Origin: Marivivens geojensis
GTDB taxonomy: Bacteria > Pseudomonadota > Alphaproteobacteria > Rhodobacterales > Rhodobacteraceae
Direction of reading: 5' to 3'
DNA length: 64,000 nt
Assembly: GCF_023540835.1 (NCBI RefSeq)
Contig: NZ_JALKCU010000002.1
Coordinates: forward strand, 310,001-374,000
Part shown: positions 1 through 9,491 of the stretch, in pieces
Layout: each line of letters begins with the position of its first letter
Numbering within the stretch: the first letter of the stretch is position 1
Program-made: the position numbers and the translations under genes
Notes under the pieces: model-generated
Database searches by the model: none
The model's input: the letters and a program-made list of their open reading frames with translations, nothing else
Told to the model about the DNA's origin: nothing

Positions 1-3000
1 CGGAAGATATAGTCGAGGATCGAAGTCGCAGACTTGATCGAGTCGTTCCCCTGCACCATCCCAGCGGGTTCAAACTTGGTAAAGGTGAACGCATCGACGA
101 ACTCTTCGAGTGGCACGCCGTATTGCAGACCGACCGAAACCGCGATGGCAAAGTTGTTCATCATCGCACGGAAGCCAGCACCCTCTTTGTGCATATCGAG
201 GAAAATCTCACCGAGGCTACCGTCCGCATATTCTCCGGTCCGAAGATAGACCTTGTGACCACCCACGACCGCCTTTTGGGTGTACCCCTTGCGGCGTTCA
301 GGCATCTTTTCACGATGGCTGCGCACGATCTCTTTGACGATGACCTTTTCGATCACCTTCTCAGCCAACACAGCAGCTTTTTCCATCGGGTTGCCAGATT
401 CGAGGATCTCAGCCGCCTCTTCGTCATCCTCGACCAGCGCCGCAGCGAGAGGTTGCGACAGCTTCGACCCATCACGGTAGAGCGCGTTCGCTTTGACGCC
501 GAGGCTCCACGACAGTTCGTAAGCCTTCTGGCAGTCTTCAATCGTCGCATCATTCGGCATGTTGATCGTCTTAGAGATCGCACCAGAGATGAACGATTGC
601 GCTGCTGCCATCATAGTGATGTGGCTGTTAACCGACAGATAACGCTTGCCTTTTTTGCCACACGGGTTGGCGCAGTCAAAGACGTTGTAGTGCTCTTCTT
701 TCAGGTGCGGCGCACCCTCCAGCGTCATGGTGCCACAAACATGGTCATTCGCGGCATCGATCTCTGCTTTAGAGAACCCGAGGTGACGCAGCAAATCAAA
801 CGACGGGTCGTTCAGTTTCGCAGCCGGAATACCGAGGATTTTCTGGCAGAACTCTTCACCCAGCGTCCACTGGTTGAACACAAAGCGAATATCAAAGGCC
901 GATTTCAGCGCAGCTTCGACTTTGTCGATCTCGCTCTGACCGAAACCATGACCGATCAGCGCAGTGTGGTTAATCGCTGGCGCCTGACCGATCGAGCCAT
1001 GACCAACCGCATAGGCGATGATCTCTTCGATTTCGGCAGAGCTATAGCCCAGCGTTTCCAACGCAGACGGAACAGATCGGTTAATGATCTTAAAGTAGCC
1101 GCCACCTGCGAGTTTCTTGAACTTCACGAGAGCAAAGTCAGGCTCAATCCCCGTGGTGTCACAGTCCATAACCAGACCGATCGTCCCTGTCGGCGCGATC
1201 ACAGAGACCTGCGCGTTGCGGTAGCCGTGCTTTTCACCCAGCACCAGCGCCTGATCCCATGCCTCTGTCGCGATTTGCACCAGACGCGCGTCTGGGCAGT
1301 TCGCGTGATCGAGCGGAACAGGCTTCACCGCGAGGCCTTCATAGCCATCCGCATTGCCATGTGCCGCGTTGCGGTGGTTCCGAATAACGCGGAGCATATG
1401 CTCCTTGTTGCGCTCGTAGCCTTCAAACGCACCCAACTCGCCCGCCATTTCAGCCGAAGTCGCATAGGACACGCCCGTCATGATCGCAGTCAGGGCAGCG
1501 CCCATCGCACGGCCTTCGTCGCTGTCGTAGCCAAAGCCCATGTTCATCAGCAGACCGCCGATGTTCGCATAGCCAAGGCCAAGCGTGCGGAACACATAGG
1601 ACAATTGCGCGATTTCTTTGGACGGGAACTGCGCCATCATCACAGAGATTTCGAGCGTCACAGTCCAAAGACGGGTCGCGTGGATATACTGCTCAACGTT
1701 GAACTCGCCGTTCTTGTAGAACTGCAAGAGGTTCATCGATGCGAGGTTACAGGCCGTATCGTCGAGGAACATATATTCCGAACAGGGGTTCGACCCACGG
1801 ATCGCGCCATCCTCTGGGCACGTGTGCCATGCGTTGACGGTGTCGTGGAACTGGATACCCGGATCAGCACACGCCCATGCTGCGTGTCCAACCTGTTCCC
1901 ACAGATCGCGCGCTTTGACGGTTTTCGAAACGGTGCCGTCTTTGCGGTTGATCAGGTCCCAATCCGCGTCGTCCTTGATCGCCTGAAGGAAGGCATCGGT
2001 CACGCGGATCGAGTTGTTGGAGTTCTGACCCGACACAGACGCATAGGCCTCAGAGTCCCAATCCGTGTCATAGGTCGGGAATTCGATGCTGGTGTGGCCC
2101 TGTTTTGCATAATCCAGAACGCGTTTGATGTAGGTTTCAGGGATCGCGACTTTCTTTGCCTCACGAACAGCGGATTTAAGGCTCTCGTTCTTGGTCGGAT
2201 CATAGGCATCAGCCTCTGCCCCATCCCAAGTGTTGATCGCCTTAAAGATCGCATTCAGCTTCTGTTCGTGCATCTTCGAACCAGCGACGATAGACGCCAC
2301 TTTCTGTTCTTCGATGACCTTCCAGTTGATGAAGTCTTCGATATCGGGGTGATCGGCATCGACGATCACCATCTTCGCTGCTCGACGGGTTGTGCCGCCT
2401 GATTTGATCGCGCCAGCCGCACGATCACCAATTTTGAGGAAGCCCATCAGGCCCGACGATTTACCGCCGCCCGACAGTTTTTCACCTTCACCACGCAGCG
2501 ACGAGAAGTTCGTGCCGGTGCCAGAGCCGTATTTGAACAGGCGCGCTTCACGAACCCAAAGGTCCATGATGCCGCCCTCGTTCACCAGATCGTCAGCGAC
2601 GGACTGGATAAAGCAAGCGTGCGGCTGCGGATGTTCGTAAGCAGAATTCGATTTAACCAGTTTCCCAGTTTTGTAGTCGACATAGTGGTGGCCTTGCGCA
2701 GGACCATCAATCCCATAAGCCCAATGCAGGCCTGTGTTGAACCACTGCGGGCTGTTCGGTGCGGCCATCTGATTGGCCAGCATGAACCGCATCTCATCAT
2801 AATAGGCGCGAGCGTCGTCCTCGGTGGTAAAATAACCACCCTTCCAACCCCAGTAGCACCATGCACCAGCCAGACGGTCGAACACCTGCTTTGCGCTGGT
2901 TTCGCCTGACATCTCTGCGCCTTCGGCAGGGACAGAGCGCCACAGGAACTCTGGCACGTCCTTTTCACGGACCTTAGTCATCGCGCTCGGCACGCCAGCC

Positions 3001-3185
3001 TTACGGAAGTATTTCTGCGCAATCACGTCAGAGGCGACTTGGCTCCACTTCGACGGAACCTCGCAATCGTCCAGCTTGAACACGATCGTTCCATCGGGAT
3101 TGCGAATTTCGGATGTCGTTGTGCGGAAATCAATATCCGCGTAAGCGTCTTGTCCTGCTTTGGTGAAAATGCGTTCGATCTTCAT
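1..3185 (-). CDS. nrdJ: Adenosylcobalamin-dependent class II ribonucleotide reductase, 3' end cut by window
   Basis: Reduces ribonucleotides to deoxyribonucleotides with adenosylcobalamin as radical source, independent of oxygen. The frame stays open from the ATG at 3185 to the left edge, about 1,061 codons, so the C-terminal part lies outside the window. The protein begins [11 protein letters not shown]; the family motif [10 protein letters not shown] is near residue 137 and [14 protein letters not shown] near residue 470, with the cysteine expected in the active-site region. The length agrees with the long (about 1,200 residue) alphaproteobacterial NrdJ. A purine-rich GGGG lies a few bases upstream of the ATG. 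It is transcribed divergently from the Lrp-type regulator across a 668 bp gap holding several dyads. No frameshift was noticed. A 759-codon ORF on the opposite strand is a shadow. Confidence 0.95.
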   Translation of the reverse strand, partial: MKIERIFTKAGQDAYADIDFRTTTSEIRNPDGTIVFKLDDCEVPSKWSQVASDVIAQKYFRKAGVPSAMTKVREKDVPEFLWRSVPAEGAEMSGETSAKQVFDRLAGAWCYWGWKGGYFTTEDDARAYYDEMRFMLANQMAAPNSPQWFNTGLHWAYGIDGPAQGHHYVDYKTGKLVKSNSAYEHPQPHACFIQSVADDLVNEGGIMDLWVREARLFKYGSGTGTNFSSLRGEGEKLSGGGKSSGLMGFLKIGDRAAGAIKSGGTTRRAAKMVIVDADHPDIEDFINWKVIEEQKVASIVAGSKMHEQKLNAIFKAINTWDGAEADAYDPTKNESLKSAVREAKKVAIPETYIKRVLDYAKQGHTSIEFPTYDTDWDSEAYASVSGQNSNNSIRVTDAFLQAIKDDADWDLINRKDGTVSKTVKARDLWEQVGHAAWACADPGIQFHDTVNAWHTCPEDGAIRGSNPCSEYMFLDDTACNLASMNLLQFYKNGEFNVEQYIHATRLWTVTLEISVMMAQFPSKEIAQLSYVFRTLGLGYANIGGLLMNMGFGYDSDEGRAMGAALTAIMTGVSYATSAEMAGELGAFEGYERNKEHMLRVIRNHRNAAHGNADGYEGLAVKPVPLDHANCPDARLVQIATEAWDQALVLGEKHGYRNAQVSVIAPTGTIGLVMDCDTTGIEPDFALVKFKKLAGGGYFKIINRSVPSALETLGYSSAEIEEIIAYAVGHGSIGQAPAINHTALIGHGFGQSEIDKVEAALKSAFDIRFVFNQWTLGEEFCQKILGIPAAKLNDPSFDLLRHLGFSKAEIDAANDHVCGTMTLEGAPHLKEEHYNVFDCANPCGKKGKRYLSVNSHITMMAAAQSFISGAISKTINMPNDATIEDCQKAYELSWSLGVKANALYRDGSKLSQPLAAALVEDDEEAAEILESGNPMEKAAVLAEKVIEKVIVKEIVRSHREKMPERRKGYTQKAVVGGHKVYLRTGEYADGSLGEIFLDMHKEGAGFRAMMNNFAIAVSVGLQYGVPLEEFVDAFTFTKFEPAGMVQGNDSIKSATSILDYIF

Positions 3186-3853
3186 CGTACTTGGCCCCTA
3201 ACACACGACCGTCTGCGCGGCCTGCCGATCTACGTCAAGGCGCAACACGCCCCAATTCCCTAATGCCAAATGAACCTAAGCTTGGGCCAAGCGACGCCGT
3301 TCAGGGAAACACCCTGCTAAAACGGCACACTGTGCCGGTCGTTACGGTTGGTAGTCTGTCCTGACCCAAGTGGCACCACATGTTGTAGCGACCCACTCGG
3401 CAGGCACAAACTGACAAAACTACCCCTTGGGGGTCAATCAATTTTTTCGACAAAATGTTGGATAATCTAACTTGACGCACGCAAGTGGTTAAAACCGCTC
3501 GATTCATCCACAGCCTTGCCCACAGCTTAGGCAAAGGTTTTCTCATCTTAGGTTACGCAAACCAAACCTAAAGAAGTAATCGGTATCCAATTGGATAAAC
3601 CCCGACGCCGAAACCACCGCGAAAAATAGAATCGCGCTAGACCCACAGGCTTCCTGCAGATTGATTGAATTGACCGTCTTTCCGTAAATAGATTGTTTAA
3701 ATAGTGAGAACCCTTGAGCCCCCCGCAAACACGCGCACAAACGGCTTTGAAAAGGATTATTTTGGGGCGACGTAAAAGCATTGCATCAAACCGTTTTGTA
3801 GATATGACAGATGGGTTGTTGTCTTGATCGACTAGCGTTTGAGGAAGCTGCTC
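3186..3853. other. Divergent intergenic region between nrdJ and the Lrp-type regulator
   Basis: No convincing gene is seen in this 668 bp stretch. It is visibly more AT-rich than its neighbours, especially from 3430 to 3840, as expected of a promoter region. It contains a perfect dyad at 3323-3337 (seven-base arms around one base), a small hairpin at 3302-3316 (arms CAGGG and CCCTG), an imperfect palindrome at 3375-3386, and an imperfect inverted repeat at 3484-3499 (AGTGGTT / AACCGCT). A DnaA-box-like TCATCCACA lies near 3504. The overlapping minus-strand ORFs here lack recognisable domains. Confidence 0.7.
3323..3386 (-). promoter_or_regulatory. Candidate operator dyads upstream of nrdJ
   Basis: CGGCACA-C-TGTGCCG (3323-3337) is a perfect inverted repeat. 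ACCACATGTTGT (3375-3386) is symmetric at 10 of 12 positions and loosely resembles an NrdR-type box, the repressor site usually found ahead of ribonucleotide reductase genes. A weaker relative, ACAAAATGTTGG, lies at 3450-3461, but the roughly 75 bp spacing is not the usual paired NrdR arrangement. The assignment to NrdR is a guess. A canonical B12 box of a cobalamin riboswitch was looked for and not found. Confidence 0.3.
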
Positions 3854-4336
3854 TTGAAAAAATCTGCTCTTGATGGTGCTGATCTGCGCATTCTCGCCGC
3901 CGTGCAATCGCATGGGCAACTCAGCAAGACAAAACTCGCCGAACTGGTCAATCTCTCGCCGACCCCCTGCTGGGAACGCCTGACCAAGCTCAAACTCGCA
4001 GGCTACATCACAGGCTACAGAGGCGAGATCGCGCTAAATAAGCTCTGTGATTTTACGATGGTCGTGGTGACTGTTTCGCTAGCCCATCATCGGAAAACCG
4101 ATTTTGAACGGTTCGAAGCACAAGTTCAGGCGATGGATGAAATCATTGATTGCGTCGCCACAGGCGGCGGCATGGACTATGTTCTCAAGGTTGTCGCGCC
4201 AACGCTTGTGGCCTTTCAGGGCGTACTAGATCGGCTCTTTGCAATCGATGTCGATGTGGACCGTTACATGACATACATCGCCACTCGTCAGATTAAATCG
4301 ACCGTTCCGAACCTGTCCAATCTGGTCACGCGGTGA
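3854..4336 (+). CDS. Lrp/AsnC-family transcriptional regulator
   Basis: A 160-residue DNA-binding regulator. Residues 5-55 form the AsnC-type winged helix-turn-helix (LDGADLRILAAVQ, then LSKTKLAELVNLSPTPCWER), and residues about 70-150 form the RAM effector-binding domain, with the glycine-rich turn CVATGGGMDYVLKV typical of the family. The TTG at 3854 is preferred over the TTG at 3839, because GAGGAAG at 3841-3847 is a strong ribosome-binding site seven bases ahead of it and lies inside the longer reading. It precedes the GcvT-like/crotonase/acyl-CoA synthetase cluster in the same direction by 157 bp, so it probably controls that cluster; the ligand cannot be read from the sequence. Confidence 0.9.
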   Translation: MKKSALDGADLRILAAVQSHGQLSKTKLAELVNLSPTPCWERLTKLKLAGYITGYRGEIALNKLCDFTMVVVTVSLAHHRKTDFERFEAQVQAMDEIIDCVATGGGMDYVLKVVAPTLVAFQGVLDRLFAIDVDVDRYMTYIATRQIKSTVPNLSNLVTR

Positions 4337-4493
4337 CCCTCCGACTGGATGGTCGGAATTTGGATTTCTCTTTAGCCTAAACAGTCGCCTTTCATCCGCG
4401 TTTTCAGACCATCGCGCTGACAACGCGGCGCTAAATGTTTTGTCCAGAACAGCGCGGCAGTGGAAATCGCCGCCGATCAGGAAGGATAAAACA

Positions 4494-5633
4494 ATGCAAT
4501 CTGATGACTTCGGCTTTGGCACACAAATTCGCAAATCCCCCTATTTCGACGCAACCGTGCGGTGGGGGGCTCAGGGATTTTCGGTGTACAATCACATGTA
4601 TATTCCGCGCGATTTCGGCGATCCGGTACAGAACTTCTGGAACCTTGTGAATGACGCGATCCTGTGTGACGTCGCCGTCGAGCGTCAGGTCGAAATCACA
4701 GGACCGGACGCAGCCAAGTTCGTGCAAATGCTGACACCGCGTGATCTGTCGACCATGGCTGTCGGGCAGTGCAAATACATCCTCATCACCAACGCAGACG
4801 GCGGTCTCCTCAACGACCCAATCCTGCTGCGCTTGGCCGAGAACCACTTCTGGATCTCGCTTGCGGACAGCGACATCCTACTTTGGGCCCAAGGCGTAGC
4901 GATCCATTCCGGACTAGATGTGTCGATCTGCGAACCTGACGTGTCACCGTTGCAGCTTCAGGGGCCCAAATCGGGCGAAATCATGCGTGCCCTATTCGGT
5001 GACAGCATTATGGACCTGAAATACTACTGGCTCCGAGAAGTAGACCTAGACGGAATCCCGCTCATCGTGTCGCGGACAGGTTGGTCGAGCGAACTGGGCT
5101 ACGAACTCTATCTGCGTGACAGCGCTCATGGGGATGCGCTGTGGGAACGGATCATGGCGGCTGGACTACCGTTTGGCTTGAAACCCGGTCACACCTCGTC
5201 GATCCGCCGCATCGAAGGCGGGATGTTGTCGTATCACGCCGACGCAGATATCCACACAAACCCGTTCGAGCTGGGCTTTGACCGTCTTGTGAACCTCGAT
5301 ATGGAAGCCGATTTCATCGGCAAGGCTGCGCTCCGCAAGATCAAAGAAAACGGCGTCACCCGAACTCAGATCGGTCTGATTATTGATGGTGAACCGCTCA
5401 AGGGTCCGAACACCACATTCTGGGCGATCAAGGTCGGTGACGACACGATCGGCAAAGTGACCTCAGCGGTGTATTCGCCACGCCTCGATCAGAATATCGC
5501 GCTGGCAATGGTGTCGGTAGACCACGCACAAATTGGCAAAGAGGTCGAGGTCGTGACCCGCTCTGGCCCCGTCCGCGCAACAATCTGCGAACGCCCCTTC
5601 TTTGACCCCAAAAAGAAAATCGCTGCCGCTTAA
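4494..5633 (+). CDS. GcvT/DmdA-family folate-dependent methyl- or aminomethyltransferase
   Basis: A 379-residue protein with the GcvT fold: folate-binding N-terminal domain (residues about 25-280) and C-terminal barrel (about 290-375). VERQVEITGPDA, LTPRDLS, LLNDP and SPLQLQGPKS match the family that contains dimethylsulfoniopropionate (DMSP) demethylase DmdA. Where remembered DmdA sequences read YSKQGG-E, this one reads RTGWSSELGYELY, closer to GcvT's RTGYTGE-G-E. The substrate may therefore be DMSP or another methylated amine or sulfonium compound; glycine cleavage itself is unlikely because gcvH and gcvP are not adjacent. The start at 4494 is chosen for AGGAAGGA at 4479-4486; an upstream in-frame start at 4440 has no such site. 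It heads a three-gene cluster with a crotonase and an acyl-CoA synthetase. Confidence 0.75.
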   Translation: MQSDDFGFGTQIRKSPYFDATVRWGAQGFSVYNHMYIPRDFGDPVQNFWNLVNDAILCDVAVERQVEITGPDAAKFVQMLTPRDLSTMAVGQCKYILITNADGGLLNDPILLRLAENHFWISLADSDILLWAQGVAIHSGLDVSICEPDVSPLQLQGPKSGEIMRALFGDSIMDLKYYWLREVDLDGIPLIVSRTGWSSELGYELYLRDSAHGDALWERIMAAGLPFGLKPGHTSSIRRIEGGMLSYHADADIHTNPFELGFDRLVNLDMEADFIGKAALRKIKENGVTRTQIGLIIDGEPLKGPNTTFWAIKVGDDTIGKVTSAVYSPRLDQNIALAMVSVDHAQIGKEVEVVTRSGPVRATICERPFFDPKKKIAAA

Positions 5634-5646
5634 CCTTCTTTGCTAC

Positions 5647-5673
5647 GGCGGGGTCGCGACGGCCCCGCCCTTT
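5647..5673 (+). terminator. GC-rich hairpin after the GcvT-like gene
   Basis: GGCGGGG (5647-5653) pairs with CCCCGCC (5663-5669), followed by a short, interrupted T run. It lies between the GcvT-like gene and the crotonase and may attenuate rather than end transcription, since the next two genes are close and on the same strand. Confidence 0.5.
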
Positions 5674-5688
5674 CTCACAGAGCCTTTG

Positions 5689-6489
5689 ATGATGACCAAA
5701 CAACTTGTGCAGCAAACCATCACATCCGACGGTGTGCTGAAACTGACCCTCGACGACAACAGCCGTCGCAACGCTTTATCCGAAGCCATGTTGTCAGAGC
5801 TTCAGTCCCTGATTAACGCGGCCTGCTCTGACCCTTCGGTGCGCGTCATCGTCCTCGCTGCGAACGGCCCCGCGTTTTGTGCCGGTCACGACCTGAAAGA
5901 AATGACAGCGGGCCGCACAGACAAAGACGGCGGTCAGGCCTATTTCGAAAAGATCATGTCGATGTGTTCGGGCGTGATGTATTCCATCGTCAATTGCCCC
6001 AAACCCTTTATCGCCGAAGTCGCAGGCGTCGCCACCGCCGCGGGCTGCCAATTGGTCGCGAGCTGCGATCTGGCCATCGCGGCAGAAACCGCGAAATTCA
6101 GCACGCCGGGTGTTCATATCGGTCTATTCTGTTCAACCCCCATGGTCGCGCTATCGCGAAACGTCACGAGCAAACACGCCATGGAGATGCTTCTCTTAGG
6201 TGATCTGATTTCAGCAGAACGCGCGGCGGAAATGGGCCTTGTGAACCTTTGCGTGCCAGTCGAAGACCTGAGCAAAACCACCCTCGCTTGGGCGCAAAAA
6301 ATCGCATCCAAATCCAGTATGACTTTGGCCACGGGGAAGAAAGCCTTCTACGTCCAAAAGCAAATGGGATTGGCAGAGGCCTATACCTACGCCTCCAACG
6401 TGATGGTGCAAAATATGCTAACGCAAGACGCGGCAGAGGGCATAGGCGCCTTTATTGATAAACGCAGCCCTGCATGGAAGGACGCGTAA
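5689..6489 (+). CDS. Enoyl-CoA hydratase/isomerase (crotonase) of ECHDC3 type
   Basis: A 266-residue crotonase. The oxyanion-hole segment FCAGHDLKEM is at about residue 62, followed by GVATAAGCQLVASCDLA and GVHIGLFCSTPMVAL. In classical enoyl-CoA hydratase two glutamates fall in the last two segments; here the corresponding stretches read GCQLV and GLFCSTP, so both catalytic acids appear absent, as I recall for the ECHDC3 subgroup. The reaction is therefore uncertain. Start: tandem ATGs at 5689 and 5692; the longer frame to 5602 would overlap the previous gene and its hairpin. It ends 3 bp before the acyl-CoA synthetase, so the two are probably co-transcribed, and in context it acts on a CoA thioester made by that synthetase. 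Confidence 0.85.
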   Translation: MMTKQLVQQTITSDGVLKLTLDDNSRRNALSEAMLSELQSLINAACSDPSVRVIVLAANGPAFCAGHDLKEMTAGRTDKDGGQAYFEKIMSMCSGVMYSIVNCPKPFIAEVAGVATAAGCQLVASCDLAIAAETAKFSTPGVHIGLFCSTPMVALSRNVTSKHAMEMLLLGDLISAERAAEMGLVNLCVPVEDLSKTTLAWAQKIASKSSMTLATGKKAFYVQKQMGLAEAYTYASNVMVQNMLTQDAAEGIGAFIDKRSPAWKDA

Positions 6490-6492
6490 TCC

Positions 6493-8121
6493 ATGACAAA
6501 GCAGTTCTACAATCACGACCTCGAACGGACACCTGCGAACCATCAACCCCTCACTCCTCTGACGTTTCTTGAGCGGGCGGCGAGTGTTTTTCCCGATCAC
6601 ACCGCGATCGTGCATGGAAAACTGCGCCGAACCTATGCGGAATTTTACTACAGATCGCGTCAGCTCGCGTCTGCTCTGGCGGGCAAAGGGATCACGCGCG
6701 GTGATACCGTGTCCGCCCTTCTCGCGAACACACCAGCCATGCTCGAATGCCATTACGGTGTGCCCATGTGCGGTGGGGTTCTCCATTCGATCAACACCCG
6801 CCTCGACGCTGCGATCATTGCGTTCCAACTCGACCATGCGATGTCAAAAATCGTGATTGTCGATCGCGAATTCATGCCATTGATGCAGGAGGCTCTCGCC
6901 ATTGCTGAGGGTTCACCTGTTGTCATCCAGTATGACGATCCCGAATTCACAGGCAAAACAACTGCGATTGAGGCACTGGACTATGACGCCTTTGTCGCCT
7001 CGGGTGATCCGGAATTCGAATGGTTGATGCCCGAAGACGAATGGGACGCTATTTCGATCAACTACACATCGGGAACCACGGGCGATCCCAAAGGTGTCGT
7101 TTCGCATCACCGTGGCGCCTATCTCCTTGCTCAAGGCAACGCCTTGACCACTTCAATGCAGAAACACGCTGTCTATCTGTGGACCCTCCCGATGTTCCAC
7201 TGCAATGGCTGGTGTTTTCCGTGGACGCTCTCTGCGATCATCGGCACCCATGTGTGCCTGCGTCAAGTTCGGGCCGAACCGATCTGGTCTGCCTTGGCCC
7301 AAGAAAAGGTGTCGCATCTTTGCGGCGCGCCCATTGTCATGTCGCTCCTCATTTCGGCGCCAGAGGATGAAAAGCGCGACCTAGATCACACTGTCCAGTT
7401 TTTCACTGCAGCCGCGCCGCCACCCGAAAAGCTCCTCGCTGATATGAATGAGGCGGGTTTTGACGTCACTCACCTCTATGGCCTGACAGAAACCTACGGG
7501 CCTGCTGTAGTAAACGATTGGCACGCTGAATGGTCGACGAAACCGAAAGCAGAGCAAGCCGCCCTTAAATCGCGACAAGGGGTGAGATACCTGCCCCTAG
7601 AACAGCTCGACGTTTTGGATCCAGAAACCATGCAACCTGTGCCCCGCGATGGCAAAACCATGGGTGAAGTGATGTTCCGCGGCAACGTCGTCATGAAGGG
7701 ATATTTCCGCAATCAGAAAGCTACAAAAGAGGCCTTTGAAGGTGGTTGGTTCCATTCTGGCGACCTCGGCGTGCGGTATCCAGACGGCTACATCCAACTC
7801 AAAGACCGCTCCAAAGACATCATTATTTCGGGTGGAGAGAACATTTCCTCGATCGAAGTAGAGGAAGTTCTCTATCGCCATCCAGATGTCAGCGTCGCTG
7901 CTGTAGTCGCTATGCCACATGAAAAATGGGGGGAAACCCCCTGCGCCTTTATCGAACTGGCCGCAGGACGTTCGGTAGACAGTGAAGAGCTACGCCAATG
8001 GTGTCGCGATCATCTCGCCCCATATAAGGTGCCTGGAAAATTCGTCTTCACCGAAATCCCGCGCACCTCAACGGGCAAGATCCAAAAGTTCCAGATGCGA
8101 GAGCAAGCAAAGCTGCTCTAG
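6493..8121 (+). CDS. Acyl-CoA synthetase (AMP-forming)
   Basis: A 542-residue adenylate-forming enzyme that activates a carboxylic acid with ATP and CoA. The P-loop-like motif INYTSGTTGDPKGV is near residue 190, the A5-type motif YGLTETYGP near 330, the ATP-ribose aspartate motif WFHSGDLGV near 420, the hinge KDRSKDIIISGGENIS near 437, and the A10 catalytic lysine in PRTSTGKIQKF near the C-terminus. The N-terminus (LTPLTFLERAASVFPDHTA) resembles the plant-type AAE/short- and medium-chain synthetases. It follows the crotonase by 3 bp. A DmdB-like role (3-methylmercaptopropionate-CoA ligase) is possible given the GcvT/DmdA-like gene, but substrate preference cannot be read from sequence. Confidence 0.9.
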   Translation: MTKQFYNHDLERTPANHQPLTPLTFLERAASVFPDHTAIVHGKLRRTYAEFYYRSRQLASALAGKGITRGDTVSALLANTPAMLECHYGVPMCGGVLHSINTRLDAAIIAFQLDHAMSKIVIVDREFMPLMQEALAIAEGSPVVIQYDDPEFTGKTTAIEALDYDAFVASGDPEFEWLMPEDEWDAISINYTSGTTGDPKGVVSHHRGAYLLAQGNALTTSMQKHAVYLWTLPMFHCNGWCFPWTLSAIIGTHVCLRQVRAEPIWSALAQEKVSHLCGAPIVMSLLISAPEDEKRDLDHTVQFFTAAAPPPEKLLADMNEAGFDVTHLYGLTETYGPAVVNDWHAEWSTKPKAEQAALKSRQGVRYLPLEQLDVLDPETMQPVPRDGKTMGEVMFRGNVVMKGYFRNQKATKEAFEGGWFHSGDLGVRYPDGYIQLKDRSKDIIISGGENISSIEVEEVLYRHPDVSVAAVVAMPHEKWGETPCAFIELAAGRSVDSEELRQWCRDHLAPYKVPGKFVFTEIPRTSTGKIQKFQMREQAKLL

Positions 8122-8183
8122 TCCAAAGGTTCTTTGAAACAAGTAGGTTAGACGGGTGTGAAGTTGAGGGGCATTTACACTCG

Positions 8184-8381
8184 TCACTGGATCAAGACCC
8201 AGCGAGAAAGGCATAATAGCGGCTCTGCAGCATCACCCCGTCCCCTTCGAGCCTCGGCAAAGAGATCGCCGATCACAGTGGCGCGCACCACTGGCGGTAC
8301 CCGCGTGGTCCAGCGCAGAATGGTAAAACCAAAAGCAGCCATTCCCAAAATGGCGCGTAAAACCGTCATAAACACCTGCAT
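8184..8381 (-). CDS. Small hypothetical protein with one membrane segment
   Basis: A 65-residue ORF with a hydrophobic N-terminal stretch (VLRAILGMAAFGFTIL) followed by a charged tail. It is supported mainly by a good ribosome-binding site, AAGGA, seven bases before the ATG. It lies in the 356 bp gap between the acyl-CoA synthetase and the AraC-family gene and is divergent to the latter. No family was recognised; it could be a real small membrane protein or chance. Apart from this ORF I see nothing in 8122-8477. Confidence 0.35.
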   Translation of the reverse strand: MQVFMTVLRAILGMAAFGFTILRWTTRVPPVVRATVIGDLFAEARRGRGDAAEPLLCLSRWVLIQ

Positions 8382-8477
8382 AGTCTTGTCCTTGGATCAT
8401 GTCTCGGCACAGTATGCCTGTGTACGCGCAGATCGGCGTGACCAACGGCTCCATTTTTGACCTACGGGGACAATTGC

Positions 8478-9488
8478 ATGTCTGACCAAACGATGGCTGC
8501 AGGTTTTGCGAAGGCCTTCCTCGACTATGCCGTGGACGAAGGCACACCTCGTGAGGGCTTGCTTTTGGCGGCCGCGCTTGAGGAAGCCGATCTTGCTGAT
8601 CAGGACGCTCGCATTCCGACGCAGGCCTACCACCACATGATTGCTGCAGGGATTGAGGCCACGGGCGACACCTCCCTGCTGTTGCGCCACGTGCTCGACT
8701 CGCGGCTGGAGACCATGTCCATCGTCGGCCAGATTGTCCACGCGTCCTCCTCTTTCCCGCATAGCCTTGGACAATTGAACCGCTATGCGCGCCTCATGGC
8801 GGATGTGCCGATCCCAAACGGGCGGGATCGGTTCGAAATCACACATGAGGGGGACGAGGTCTGGCTGGTCGATCACCGACCCAGCGATGGAACGTGGATG
8901 GCAACGGAGGCGAGTTTCGCTCATTTCATTTCCGAATTTCGTCGCTCTGCCCCGGAACATCCGTTTGAACTGGCGCTCGAAGTCACTTATGCGCCGCCGC
9001 CCCACTCCAACCGATATCCCGACCTTTTTCGGGTGCCCGTCACATTTAATGCCGCACGAAACGCGCTCAGGATCAATCCGGTCTGGCTCGATGAAACCTT
9101 CGATGGCGGGAAGGATTATGTCTTTGGTGTCTTCACGCGGCACGCGGACGGGCTTTTGGAGGACCTCGCCAAGCGCGACACCGTGCGGTCATCCGTCGAG
9201 ATGAGGATGCTCGCGGATCTTCACGCAGGATCGCTGTCAATGGATCTTGTCGCGCGGGATTTGGGCATGAGCCGTCAGACGCTTTATCGCCGTCTCAAGG
9301 ATGAGGGCATCACCTTTGCTCAAGTTCATGATGACCTGCGCCGCCGCATGGCGATGGACTATCTCAGCGCGCGTAAGGTCTCTGTCGGCGAAGCGGCCTA
9401 TTTGCTCGGGTTTTCCGAAGCCTCCGCCTTTGTCCGTGCGTTCCGCCGCTGGACGGGCCTCAGTCCGACCGCTTGGTTGGACCGTTGA
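8478..9488 (+). CDS. AraC-family transcriptional regulator
   Basis: A 336-residue regulator. The N-terminal two-thirds (residues about 15-205) resemble the Arabinose_bd-type sensor domain found in OruR/VirS-like regulators. The C-terminal 100 residues hold the double helix-turn-helix: LSMDLVARDLGMSRQTLYRR, then VSVGEAAYLLGFSEASAFVR and the closing FRRWTGLSPTAW. The ATG at 8478 is preceded by GGGGA seven bases upstream; a TTG at 8457 is in frame but has no such site. A pair of 9 bp direct repeats 21 bp apart just after the gene (9492-9521) is the expected geometry of an AraC-type operator, so the lipoprotein gene downstream is its likely target. Confidence 0.92.
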   Translation: MSDQTMAAGFAKAFLDYAVDEGTPREGLLLAAALEEADLADQDARIPTQAYHHMIAAGIEATGDTSLLLRHVLDSRLETMSIVGQIVHASSSFPHSLGQLNRYARLMADVPIPNGRDRFEITHEGDEVWLVDHRPSDGTWMATEASFAHFISEFRRSAPEHPFELALEVTYAPPPHSNRYPDLFRVPVTFNAARNALRINPVWLDETFDGGKDYVFGVFTRHADGLLEDLAKRDTVRSSVEMRMLADLHAGSLSMDLVARDLGMSRQTLYRRLKDEGITFAQVHDDLRRRMAMDYLSARKVSVGEAAYLLGFSEASAFVRAFRRWTGLSPTAWLDR

Positions 9489-9491
9489 TGC

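Noticed and set aside
123-2402. 759-codon open frame on the plus strand
   Set aside because: It lies wholly antisense to nrdJ, has no family motifs and a Arg/His/Val-rich composition typical of an antisense shadow of GC-rich coding sequence.
3186-3550. Cobalamin riboswitch upstream of nrdJ
   Set aside because: The gene's cofactor made this worth checking, but no clear B12 box or expected stem arrangement was found on the minus strand; only a loose partial resemblance near 3340-3370.
3548-3919. 123-residue minus-strand ORF between nrdJ and the Lrp gene
   Set aside because: AT-rich promoter region, no domain, overlaps the start and ribosome-binding site of the Lrp-type regulator.
8122-8183. 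Terminator after the acyl-CoA synthetase
   Set aside because: Searched for a hairpin with a T run; none convincing.
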